Part shown: in pieces, positions 1 to 5,918 of the stretch
Layout: each line of letters opens with the position of its first letter
How positions within the stretch are numbered: the first letter of the stretch is position 1
Assembly: GCA_003542295.1 (NCBI GenBank)
Contig: DPKX01000231.1
Location: 1 to 9,668, forward strand
Length of the DNA: 9,668 nt
Reading direction: 5' to 3'
Source: Candidatus Atribacter hydrocarboniphilus
GTDB taxonomy: Bacteria; Atribacterota; Atribacteria; Atribacterales; Atribacteraceae
Program-made: the position numbers and the translations under genes
Notes under the pieces: generated by a model
Databases searched by the model: none
What the model was told of the DNA's origin: nothing
What the model saw: only the letters and a program-made list of their open reading frames with translations

Positions 1-225
1 AAAATCTCATTCTTGGCTTTCACCCTCTACCAAATCGGGGGAAGATCATTTTCTCCCCCTCGCCCCCTCTCCCTCTCATTCTCTGAAAGTGTGAAGACTG
101 GTTTTCTCCCATCATACATCTATTCTTGCTAAAAAACAGCATGAGATAATAATCCTCTTATTCAAAATAAATGCAAAAGATATTATAATCATACTTAGAT
201 TGAGCATTCCTGGAGGAAATTCGAA
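1..225. other. Gene-free left edge with C/T-rich tract
   Basis: No reading frame here looks like a gene. Positions 49-85 are almost entirely pyrimidine on the + strand. A GGGGGA/TCCCCC stem (37-42 with 54-59, 11-nt loop) overlaps the start of that tract. The 9-mer TCTCATTCT occurs twice, at 5-13 and 74-82, bracketing the hairpin. The right part of the stretch (161-216) is the promoter and ribosome site of the DUF488 gene. The hairpin might belong to the end of a gene left of the window, but its downstream side is C-rich rather than T-rich, so it is not a good terminator. Confidence 0.5.
161..189 (+). promoter_or_regulatory. Sigma70-type promoter of the DUF488 gene
   Basis: A perfect TATAAT at 184-189 lies 17 bp after TTCAAA (161-166, 4 of 6 matches to TTGACA). 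The predicted transcription start is near 196, giving a leader of about 30 nt. The GGAGG ribosome site at 212-216 sits 9 nt before the ATG at 226. Confidence 0.6.
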
Positions 226-579
226 ATGATTTCCATAAAAAGAATTTATGAACCAGCGGAATTGAGGGATGGTTTCCGAATTTTAGTAGATCGTCTCTGG
301 CCAAGGGGAATGACTAAAGAAAAAGCTCATATCGATCTTTGGCTGCGGGATATCGCACCTAGCAATAACCTCAGAAAATGGTTTAATCACCAATTAGAAC
401 TTTGGGATGAATTTAAACAAAGGTATTTTAAAGAATTGGCAACCAAAAATGACATGATTGATATTATCCAAAAGCGATCTGAGCAGGAGACAGTTACCCT
501 CCTTTATTCAGCAAAAAGTGAAACCCTCAATAATGCGGTAGTGCTTAAAGAATTTATTGAGAGAAGAATAAAGTCTTGA
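226..579 (+). CDS. DUF488 family protein (YeaO-like)
   Basis: A 117-residue protein of the DUF488/YeaO family, matched by whole-length pattern: an N-terminal IKRIYEP, then DGFRILVDRLWPRG around residues 15-28, a WLRDIAP block around 39-45, LRKWFNH around 49-55, and a C-terminal LLYSAKS...NNAVVL segment around 92-107. Its length equals the usual family size, so it looks complete. The family has no established biochemical role; it is a small soluble cytoplasmic protein. The usual family segment near residue 96 has Asp after AK, whereas here it is Ser, a mild divergence. The start is fixed by GGAGG at 212-216 and a good promoter upstream. The gene is monocistronic in this window and ends 23 nt before the stop of a convergent gene; no terminator hairpin is visible between them. 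Confidence 0.9.
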   Translation: MISIKRIYEPAELRDGFRILVDRLWPRGMTKEKAHIDLWLRDIAPSNNLRKWFNHQLELWDEFKQRYFKELATKNDMIDIIQKRSEQETVTLLYSAKSETLNNAVVLKEFIERRIKS

Positions 580-602
580 ATTGATTTCCTTTCGCTTCCA
601 CA

Positions 603-1748
603 TTAAATCTGTTTATAATATATTCTTCTTCGTTTATGCTGTCTTGGTTTAAATAGCTTCCACTCATTTTGGATTTTTTTGTTGGTTTCAAGCTCAGGGT
701 TAGATTCGCTGTAGGAAAATCCGAACTTGGCGGCAGTTTTGGTAATTTCAGAAACCATGAGAATATCGACTCCTTTGTTCCGGTATTCTTTTTTTACCCC
801 TGCTAAATAAAAATCCAGAACTTGGTAAGTCTTTAAGGCTTTCAACAAATACCAAAACCCAAAGGGAAAAAGCCTTCCTCGAGCTTTTTGAAGTGCTTGG
901 GAAAGACTTGGCATGGTGATGAGGAAACCAATTAAAGTATCCTGTTCATCCGTAACCGCTTTAATAAAATCAGTTTGGATATAGGGTAAATATTTTTTTA
1001 TATAATAGTTTTTTTGTTTTTCAGTGAGAGGAACTGTTGCATACAAATCAGCATAAGATTCATCAATGAGATTAATCAATTCCATCCCTCTTTGAAGAGC
1101 CTCTCTTTTATTTTTAAATTCTAAAATTCGATAATTGTAACGTTTTTTGACCCATTCAGCTGATTTGATGAGACTCTCAGGAATGTCTTTTTGGTACGGA
1201 ACTTTGGTTTTGAATTCCAGGGCATCAATGAGTTTTTTATACCCACATTTTTCTACCAACTTCTGATAGTAAGGATAGTTATAAAGAGTGGCCATGGTAC
1301 TTAATTCATCAAAGCCCTCGATGAGCATCCCAGTTGGATCCAAATCAGTAAATCCTTGCGGACCAGTACAGGTTGTCATCCCCCGCTCTTTCCCCCAAGA
1401 TTCTACTGCCGAAAACAATAATTCCGCACTTTTTTCTTTATTGATGGTATCAAACCACCCAAAGCGTAGATTTTTTTCCTGGTATTTTTCATTGGCAATA
1501 TGGCTAATGATGCCGGCAATACGTCCAGCACATAAATTATTATGATAAACCATAAATAATTTGGTTTCACAGTTCTCGTAAGCAGGATTTTTTGATGGAG
1601 AAAATAGTTCTATTTCATCGTTAACTAAAGGTGGAACAAAGTAAGGGTGATTCCGATAAAGCTGAAGAGGAAAATTAATAAATCTCTTTAAATCTCTTTT
1701 ATTTTGAACCTCCCGTATCTCCCAACCCATATTAATTGTTCTCAGCAC
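603..1748 (-). CDS. GNAT-superfamily (YghO-like) N-acyltransferase-like protein
   Basis: Up to 381 residues, resembling the long bacterial proteins of about 370-380 residues built from two GNAT-like folds and usually annotated as N-acetyltransferases. Visible signatures are YRNHPYFVPPL near 31-41, the family block GPQGFTDLDPTG...EGFDE at 129-148 followed by NYPYY (157-161), and a C-terminal acyl-CoA-binding-like stretch AGVKKEYRNKGVD (316-328), equivalent to the GNAT R-x-x-G loop. Substrate unknown. The longest frame begins with GTG at 1748, but ATG at residue 7 (1728-1730) is equally likely; neither has a clear ribosome site. It lies 56 nt downstream of the DUF2284 gene on the same strand with no terminator between, so co-transcription is likely (inference). 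The protein ends with a basic tail (HKRRRIYYKQI), as is usual in the family. Confidence 0.82.
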   Translation of the reverse strand: MLRTINMGWEIREVQNKRDLKRFINFPLQLYRNHPYFVPPLVNDEIELFSPSKNPAYENCETKLFMVYHNNLCAGRIAGIISHIANEKYQEKNLRFGWFDTINKEKSAELLFSAVESWGKERGMTTCTGPQGFTDLDPTGMLIEGFDELSTMATLYNYPYYQKLVEKCGYKKLIDALEFKTKVPYQKDIPESLIKSAEWVKKRYNYRILEFKNKREALQRGMELINLIDESYADLYATVPLTEKQKNYYIKKYLPYIQTDFIKAVTDEQDTLIGFLITMPSLSQALQKARGRLFPFGFWYLLKALKTYQVLDFYLAGVKKEYRNKGVDILMVSEITKTAAKFGFSYSESNPELETNKKIQNEWKLFKPRQHKRRRIYYKQI

Positions 1749-1804
1749 AAAAAAATATCTTAAGTTTTATGAATCTACCCTTCATTCTATCGCCCACCCT
1801 TTAA

Positions 1805-2311
1805 CTATTCAATAAAAATTGCTGAATACCAGTTTTGAGGATCATCTTCATTTTTTAAGGTTTCAATCGGAAGATCAAATTTCCTAACAGTTTTAAAAAC
1901 GTCCACACCAACGCTGTGAAAAGATGGACGGGCTTGTTTCGGATTGACACATTTCATGCCCTTAAATCCAGTACATTCTTTACAAAGAGCACAATCACTC
2001 ATCGAGAAAGCAAAGTAATAACCATCAAGAAAAGCTTGTCTCTCAATCGAAAAAGAAATTTTCTGGGAAAGATGTTTGCTGGTGGAATGAACAATAATAC
2101 CCCAATTGTACTTTTCTAATACTTTTTGATACTCCCATGGTCGCATCGAGCTAGGACGCGAAGGACAGGTATGGGAGTTTTCCCAATCAGCACAACCAAA
2201 CATACATTTTAAGATAGTCCTTGCGTCAAATTCAATGTCTTCAATGCGAAATAATACTGCCTGTTCGGCTCCCATATCTAAAGCCATCTTGAGATACTTT
2301 TTATGATCCAT
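1805..2311 (-). CDS. DUF2284 family putative metal-binding (Fe-S) protein
   Basis: A 168-residue cysteine-rich protein of the DUF2284 family. Two cysteine groups are visible: C36-x3-C40-x8-C49-Pro in the N-terminal half (family motif C..GC...H.CP) and a ferredoxin-like C107-x2-C110-x2-C113-x7-C121 in the C-terminal half. The second group would fit an iron-sulfur cluster; this is inferred from spacing, and the biochemical role of the family is not established. The segment GWGIIVHS-like (69-76) and the FAFSMSDCALC block match what I recall of the family. The ATG is preceded by AGAGAGG (complement of 2323-2329) at 11 nt, and a promoter lies just upstream. It is the first gene of a probable two-gene unit with the acetyltransferase-like gene. 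Cytoplasmic; no membrane segment. Confidence 0.87.
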   Translation of the reverse strand: MDHKKYLKMALDMGAEQAVLFRIEDIEFDARTILKCMFGCADWENSHTCPSRPSSMRPWEYQKVLEKYNWGIIVHSTSKHLSQKISFSIERQAFLDGYYFAFSMSDCALCKECTGFKGMKCVNPKQARPSFHSVGVDVFKTVRKFDLPIETLKNEDDPQNWYSAIFIE

Positions 2312-2349
2312 TTTTTGAACAACCTCTCTAAATAGATTGAATGAGAATG

Positions 2350-2378
2350 ATTCTAAACCTGGAAAGTCAACGTTGCAA
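2350..2378 (-). promoter_or_regulatory. Promoter of the DUF2284 gene
   Basis: On the minus strand, TTGCAA (2378-2373) and TAGAAT (2355-2350, one mismatch to TATAAT) are separated by 17 bp. The predicted start of transcription is near 2343, about 32 nt before the ATG at 2311. TTGCAA is its own reverse complement. Confidence 0.5.
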
Positions 2379-2405
2379 TGAAAAAATAAATTCCTCCATT
2401 TTATT

Positions 2406-2414
2406 TGCTAAAAT
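2406..2414 (+). promoter_or_regulatory. Extended -10 promoter of the 113-residue orphan gene
   Basis: TGCTAAAAT at 2406-2414 is an extended -10 element (TG-n-TAAAAT, one mismatch to TATAAT). The region 17 bp upstream is A-rich with no -35 match, consistent with an extended -10 promoter. Transcription would start near 2421, before AGGAG at 2447-2451. This placement argues against translation from the upstream TTG at 2405. Confidence 0.4.
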
Positions 2415-2455
2415 TAGAGGGAAAAAAATTATTCAATTATTCTAATAGGAGTTCT

Positions 2456-2797
2456 ATGATAAAAAACTTAACTCATCACCCGATAACCATTTATAAAAAT
2501 AACACAGTCTATTGCTCCATTAAACCCGAAGGAATCGTCCCCCGCTGTCAAGAAGAACGACTCCAAATTGGAGAAATTGATGGAATCCCGATTATGACTA
2601 CCCGCTTTGGAACAGTTTATGACCTTCCCGACAAAGAGGATGGAGTATTTCTCATTGTTTCACCGATTGTTGCCAATGCTCTTCCCGACCGGGATGATTT
2701 ATTGGTTCCTGATATTTTGGTGCGAGATACTCAAGGCAATATTATCGGTGCAGAAGCCTTGGCGCGAGTTACCTGGTGGGGTTGCGAAAACTTTTAA
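2456..2797 (+). CDS. Conserved protein of unknown function (NLTxHP N-terminus)
   Basis: A 113-residue protein with no recognised enzyme motif. The start chosen is the ATG at 2456, four bases after AGGAG (2447-2451); an in-frame TTG at 2405 would add 17 residues but falls inside the probable promoter and has no ribosome site. The N-terminus NLTHHP (4-9), the FGTVYDLP block (51-58), the hydrophobic FLIVSPIVANALPDRDDLLVPD (65-86) and RDTQGNIIGAEALAR (90-104) resemble a small conserved family I have seen in phage and bacterial genomes, without a firm name or function. No signal peptide or membrane span. Its stop codon shares bases with the stop codon of the convergent TIM-barrel gene. It stands alone on its strand here, with no operon partner to hint at a role. 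Confidence 0.75.
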   Translation: MIKNLTHHPITIYKNNTVYCSIKPEGIVPRCQEERLQIGEIDGIPIMTTRFGTVYDLPDKEDGVFLIVSPIVANALPDRDDLLVPDILVRDTQGNIIGAEALARVTWWGCENF

Positions 2798-3756
2798 GAA
2801 AATATTGCACTCCACTCTGCCCACTGTTCTTTTAGATATTTCAACGATTCTCTCAACCATCTTTCCAGCAAATAATCTGAGTAATCCCTGCCGAATTTTG
2901 GACCAGGATGTTCCAAATATCCAATCACTTTGGTCACAGGAATCTCGTTCTGTTTCTCCATCAGAATCGAATACACTTCTTTTACATCAATAATTCCGCG
3001 TTCCAAGTTCTCTAATTCAAAACCAAAAGTCGAGTTATATATTGAATCGGTATTTTTAAAGTGAAACTCATATAAATAGGGAAAGGAGGCAATAAAGTAA
3101 TCATGATTGTTTTCAATTATAATTTTCTCTTGATTCGCCCAACCATGCGAAACATCGGAACAATATCCAAAACGAACGGTTTTTTCTGGTTGATTCAAAT
3201 GAAATTGCACCAATTCATCAGCTATTTTTTTAAGTTCAACTGAGTTGCATGGAGGCTCAGCATAACAAGACATTGGTTCCAGGGTTAGCCAAGATAATCC
3301 ATGATCTTTAGCAAATACCATCATATCTTTAATAAATTTAAGAAATGATTTTATTCCTTGAGGACGATATTCAATCTTATCACGATAGACACTTCCCATT
3401 GAAGAACCGGCTACTGGGCATTCTAAGATGGAAGCAATTTCTATCATTCTCCGATAATTTTTCATGGTAATCTCAGCATATTCCTTTTCTGGATTTAAAA
3501 ATCCTCCTAATTCACGGTGGGAGGTAAAGATACTAGAAATCTGAATACCCTTTGATTGAGCAGATTCTTTTAATCGAAAAAAATAGGAGTCAGGAAGGGA
3601 ATAAAATTCTGTAAAAGTTCCTAATTGCAAATTATAAATACCTTCTTCTGCCATTAAATTAAAAAGCCAATCAAATGAATAACGATATTGAATGGGGTCA
3701 CTTTTCACTCCCAATTCTATCGTGAAGTTCTTTTCCAAATTCTGCTTTTTTCTCAT
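2794..3756 (-). CDS. Sugar phosphate isomerase/epimerase-like TIM-barrel protein
   Basis: A 320-residue protein of the xylose-isomerase-like TIM-barrel (AP endonuclease 2-like) superfamily. The expected metal ligands can be read at the ends of successive strands: E160 (LTLEPM), D201 and H204 (CSDVSHG), H232 (YEFHFKNTD) and E282 (GYLEHPG). H80 (FTSHRE) sits at an earlier strand end. This pattern supports a divalent-metal isomerase or epimerase of sugars or sugar phosphates; the exact substrate cannot be read. The open frame extends 39 codons upstream, but the ATG at 3754-3756 is preferred: AGAGG (complement of 3767-3771) precedes it by 10 nt, and the extra residues are lysine/asparagine-rich and unlike a conserved domain. 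It is transcribed towards the orphan gene and overlaps its stop codon by 4 bp. No terminator is visible beyond the stop, so read-through into the antisense of that gene is possible. Confidence 0.85.
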   Translation of the reverse strand: MRKKQNLEKNFTIELGVKSDPIQYRYSFDWLFNLMAEEGIYNLQLGTFTEFYSLPDSYFFRLKESAQSKGIQISSIFTSHRELGGFLNPEKEYAEITMKNYRRMIEIASILECPVAGSSMGSVYRDKIEYRPQGIKSFLKFIKDMMVFAKDHGLSWLTLEPMSCYAEPPCNSVELKKIADELVQFHLNQPEKTVRFGYCSDVSHGWANQEKIIIENNHDYFIASFPYLYEFHFKNTDSIYNSTFGFELENLERGIIDVKEVYSILMEKQNEIPVTKVIGYLEHPGPKFGRDYSDYLLERWLRESLKYLKEQWAEWSAIFS

Positions 3757-3822
3757 TATTCTCTGTCCTCTTTCTATTTTATTATGTATCCATAAGACCA
3801 TCAAAGAAATATTGTTCCCCTC

Positions 3823-3851
3823 ATTTTTATTTCCTTGATCATTTTTGTCAA
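3823..3851 (-). promoter_or_regulatory. Candidate promoter of the TIM-barrel gene
   Basis: A perfect TTGACA on the minus strand (complement of 3846-3851) is followed after 17 bp by AAAAAT (complement of 3823-3828, 4 of 6 matches). Transcription would start near 3816, giving a leader of about 60 nt before the ATG at 3756. The weak -10 lowers confidence. Confidence 0.4.
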
Positions 3852-3894
3852 CTCTTTTTTTAGCTTTTTTCATTTATTGACACGTCTCGATTTC

Positions 3895-3923
3895 TTGAAT
3901 TGTTATTGAAAAAAGTTCATAAT
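3895..3923 (+). promoter_or_regulatory. Promoter of the toast-rack protein gene
   Basis: TTGAAT (3895-3900) and CATAAT (3918-3923, 5 of 6) are separated by 17 bp; transcription would begin near 3930, just before GGAGG at 3935-3939. A perfect TTGACA at 3877-3882 with TGTTAT (3901-3906, 18-bp spacer) is an alternative, overlapping promoter. Confidence 0.45.
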
Positions 3924-3950
3924 GAAAGAGAAATGGAGGGTGATTTTTCG

Positions 3951-4721
3951 ATGAAAAGAAAGTTCTTTTTCTTATTGACTCTATTTACCTTATGTTTTTT
4001 CCCTCAATTAGTAACTGCTGAAGAGTTGATAATTGAAAATCCCGTAATTGAAGTTGGGGATGCCCAAGTAGTGAATGCCACAATCGAAGTATCTTTCGGC
4101 GATATTACTCTCACTGGGGGAGCAACAAAATTAATGGAAGGGGAATTCCGGTATTCCTCGCCTGAATGGAAGCCTTTGATTTCGTACCAGGTGAAAAACG
4201 CTGTTGGAGAACTAAATGTAGAAATTCCTACTAACATAAATTTTTCATTGTTCAGCTTTAAGGATAAAAAATATAAAACCATTATGCATCTCAGTGACGA
4301 CCTCCCGATGAATCTATTTTTTAAAGTTGGGGCAGGAAAAAGTCAGCTTGATCTGGCTTCGATGGAACTTGAAACCCTTAGCATTGAAGCTGGTATTGGC
4401 GAAATGGTTATTGGTTTGGAAGGGAATACCAGCCTTTCTCGCTTAAACGTAAAAATTGGAGTTGGAGAGGCAACTATTGATTTACGTGGAAAATGGACTC
4501 AAGACCTTGACTCAAGAATTATATCCGGATTGGGTCAGGTAACTATCCTTCTTCCACAGAATATCGGAGTTAAAGTTGAAACGAAAAGAGGCATAGGTTC
4601 TATCGATGCCTCTAATCTTAATGTCAGCGGAAATATTTATACCAACCAACAATTCGGGAAAACCGATTCTACTCTCAATATTTACCTTGAATCGGGGATT
4701 GGGAAAGTAAATTTAAACTGA
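3951..4721 (+). CDS. Secreted toast-rack / LiaF-like beta-repeat protein
   Basis: A 256-residue exported protein. Residues 1-23 form a Sec signal peptide (basic KRK, hydrophobic core, VTA before Glu24) without a lipobox cysteine. The mature part is beta-rich with a Gly-x-Gly turn repeated at residues 127-129, 148-150, 170-172, 193-195, 214-216 and 249-251, each followed by a short hydrophobic strand (for example GIGEMVIGL, GVGEATIDL, GLGQVTILL). This is characteristic of the toast-rack and LiaF C-terminal/DUF2154 folds, which occur in envelope-stress proteins; here there are no LiaF-type membrane helices. The start is the ATG at 3951, 11 nt after GGAGG (3935-3939); a longer frame from TTG at 3900 overlaps the promoter. 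No LiaRS-type regulator genes are nearby. A role at the cell envelope is inferred from export and fold only. Confidence 0.8.
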   Translation: MKRKFFFLLTLFTLCFFPQLVTAEELIIENPVIEVGDAQVVNATIEVSFGDITLTGGATKLMEGEFRYSSPEWKPLISYQVKNAVGELNVEIPTNINFSLFSFKDKKYKTIMHLSDDLPMNLFFKVGAGKSQLDLASMELETLSIEAGIGEMVIGLEGNTSLSRLNVKIGVGEATIDLRGKWTQDLDSRIISGLGQVTILLPQNIGVKVETKRGIGSIDASNLNVSGNIYTNQQFGKTDSTLNIYLESGIGKVNLN

Positions 4722-4736
4722 ATTAATAATAGCTTC

Positions 4737-4772
4737 AAAAAAAAGCGCATACAGCTAAACTGCTGTATGCGC
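4737..4772 (-). terminator. Rho-independent terminator of the lipoprotein gene
   Basis: An 11-bp GC-rich stem (GCGCATACAGC at 4745-4755 with its complement at 4762-4772, 6-nt loop) is followed on the minus strand by eight U (complement of A at 4737-4744). It begins 10 nt after the lipoprotein stop. On the + strand the stem also lies 23 nt after the toast-rack stop but lacks a clean T tract, so termination there is probably weaker. Confidence 0.88.
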
Positions 4773-4782
4773 AGAAAATTCT

Positions 4783-5478
4783 TTACTCCATTAGAGGAAC
4801 AGTTTCCCAATAATAAACCATTCCACTCCACATGGTTAATCCCCATTCGCTGAAAATATTTACGGTAAAATCTGGTTGTTCAATGACTGGATAAGTAATA
4901 TCAATAATCCATTTGGAAGCACCATAGTAAGTATATTGGTAATGTTTGGAACCAATTCCGGTTGAAAGGTCGCTTTTAAACCAAAACACATTATATGGAA
5001 CATTGACTCCAGCATTATGGGCTTTGGTAATGGCAATGTTCCTCGCTACGTCTACCTGATCAAGGGGTATTGGAGTTGGAGTCGGAGTTGGTGTTGGTGC
5101 TGCACATATCCCATAAAGCCAATATTCATCGCTGGGAACACCGTTTACCGTTACAGCAACCCGTAACTCTCGGGCTGGCAATGACGATGCAGGAACTACT
5201 GCAATTACTTCATCGTCAGACCAGTAGGAAACTGCCGCAACAATTCCATTCATGGTAACTGTGTTGGTACCCTTAAGGTCACCAAAGTTCCGGCCGTAAA
5301 TTCTTAGTTGTGTACCGGATTTAATGCAGCTAGAATCATAACGGATAGAAGATATATTTGGATTTTGTTGAGGGGTTGGGGTTGGGGTTGGAGTCGGGGT
5401 TGGCGGAGTACACCCTAATACAAAAGCCATTACTACAAAAACACTGATAACTAAAACAACTACTCTTTTCAATTTCAT
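4783..5478 (-). CDS. Lipoprotein with IPT/TIG-like domain between two Pro-Thr linkers
   Basis: A 231-residue predicted lipoprotein. Residues 1-22 are a lipoprotein signal peptide with the lipobox VLGC, lipidation at C23. A (TP)n linker follows (24-36), then a domain of about 80 residues (40-123) resembling IPT/TIG immunoglobulin-like folds: NISSIRYDSSCIKSGTQLRIYGRNFG, a turn and NGIVAAVSYWSDDEVIAVVP, as in cell-surface TIG domains. C51 and C125 could form a disulfide. A second (TP)n linker (128-138) leads to a C-terminal domain of about 93 residues rich in Trp and Tyr that I do not recognise. The start is secure: AAGGAGG (complement of 5486-5492) is 7 nt upstream of ATG. It is likely membrane-anchored and extracytoplasmic, with the linkers as flexible spacers. 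It is monocistronic with its own terminator and convergent with the toast-rack gene. Confidence 0.82.
   Translation of the reverse strand: MKLKRVVVLVISVFVVMAFVLGCTPPTPTPTPTPTPQQNPNISSIRYDSSCIKSGTQLRIYGRNFGDLKGTNTVTMNGIVAAVSYWSDDEVIAVVPASSLPARELRVAVTVNGVPSDEYWLYGICAAPTPTPTPTPIPLDQVDVARNIAITKAHNAGVNVPYNVFWFKSDLSTGIGSKHYQYTYYGASKWIIDITYPVIEQPDFTVNIFSEWGLTMWSGMVYYWETVPLME
5367..5402 (+). repeat. Hexameric GGGGTT repeat (Pro-Thr linker coding, G-rich strand)
   Basis: The first Pro-Thr linker is encoded by nearly perfect hexamers; on the + strand this reads as GGGG runs at 5372-5375, 5378-5381, 5384-5387 and 5396-5399, separated by TT, TT and an 8-nt loop. The second linker (about 5070-5098) uses degenerate GGAGTT-type hexamers. 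Gain or loss of a unit would change linker length by two residues without a frameshift. Confidence 0.7.
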
Positions 5479-5918
5479 GGTAAAACCTCCTTGATTAATA
5501 ATTCTCTTTCACCTTATTAATTTTTAGTTAAAAAAGCAAATTTTTTCATTTAAATTTTCTTTGTCAAATCTTCTAAAGCCAGTGTATGTTTTCTCAACCC
5601 TCCTTTATATAGATCTAAAATTTGAGAGTATTTTTACTTAAAATACGTTCTGAGTACTCCCATGGGCTAAGAGATTGTCTTAACCATTATGTTTTATCGG
5701 CAAATAAATGGAAATCTTAAGGATATTTCCCCGCTTAACCGAGAAAAAATAAATTTTTTTAACTTCAATCCAATAAAAAAAGAGTCTTTTTATATTTAGA
5801 ATCAAAACCAAATACAAAAATATTATCAAATATAAAATAAAAAGAAGCAACTTCATTAAAAGTCGCTTCTTTTTATAAAAACAGATTCTTAAATTGGATT
5901 TCTTGTTGGACAAAAAAA
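5479..5918. other. Gene-free 440-nt spacer between lipoprotein and fba
   Basis: It contains the lipoprotein ribosome site (5486-5492), a TTGACA on the minus strand (complement of 5562-5567) with only a poor -10 partner, several small hairpins at 5628-5685 and 5710-5730, and the fba terminator at 5831-5874. The only longer reading frame (5680-5913, minus) is Ile/Leu/Phe/Lys-rich, begins 6 nt after fba and runs through the terminator, so I do not call it a gene. Confidence 0.65.
5831..5874 (-). terminator. Rho-independent terminator of fba
   Basis: Arms 5839-5852 and 5861-5874 enclose an 8-nt loop. On the minus-strand RNA all 14 pairs form, one of them G-U; on the + strand the same position is an A-C mismatch, so the hairpin is built for minus-strand transcripts. 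The last arm ends in five U followed by more U/A-rich sequence. It lies 44 nt past the aldolase stop. Confidence 0.87.

Noticed and set aside
1288..1545. 85-residue + strand frame
   Set aside because: Antisense to the conserved GPQGF...EGFDE region of the acetyltransferase-like gene; a shadow frame.
1916..2119. 67-residue + strand frame
   Set aside because: Antisense to the cysteine cluster region of the DUF2284 gene.
2405..2455. Upstream TTG start for the orphan gene
   Set aside because: It overlaps the extended -10 promoter element and lacks a ribosome site, while ATG 2456 has AGGAG just upstream.
2607..2993. 128-residue + strand frame bridging the orphan and the TIM-barrel gene
   Set aside because: It lies in another frame inside the orphan gene and then antisense to the conserved C-terminus of the TIM-barrel gene; no ribosome site and no recognisable domain.
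4004..4282. 92-residue minus-strand frame
   Set aside because: Antisense to the toast-rack gene, which has a signal peptide, ribosome site and fold pattern of its own.
5070..5258. 62-residue + strand frame
   Set aside because: Antisense to the lipoprotein's second linker and TIG-like domain.
5680..5913. 77-residue reading frame on the minus strand after fba
   Set aside because: It starts 6 nt beyond the fba stop, runs through the fba terminator hairpin and is low-complexity Ile/Leu/Phe/Lys, as expected from AT-rich spacer.
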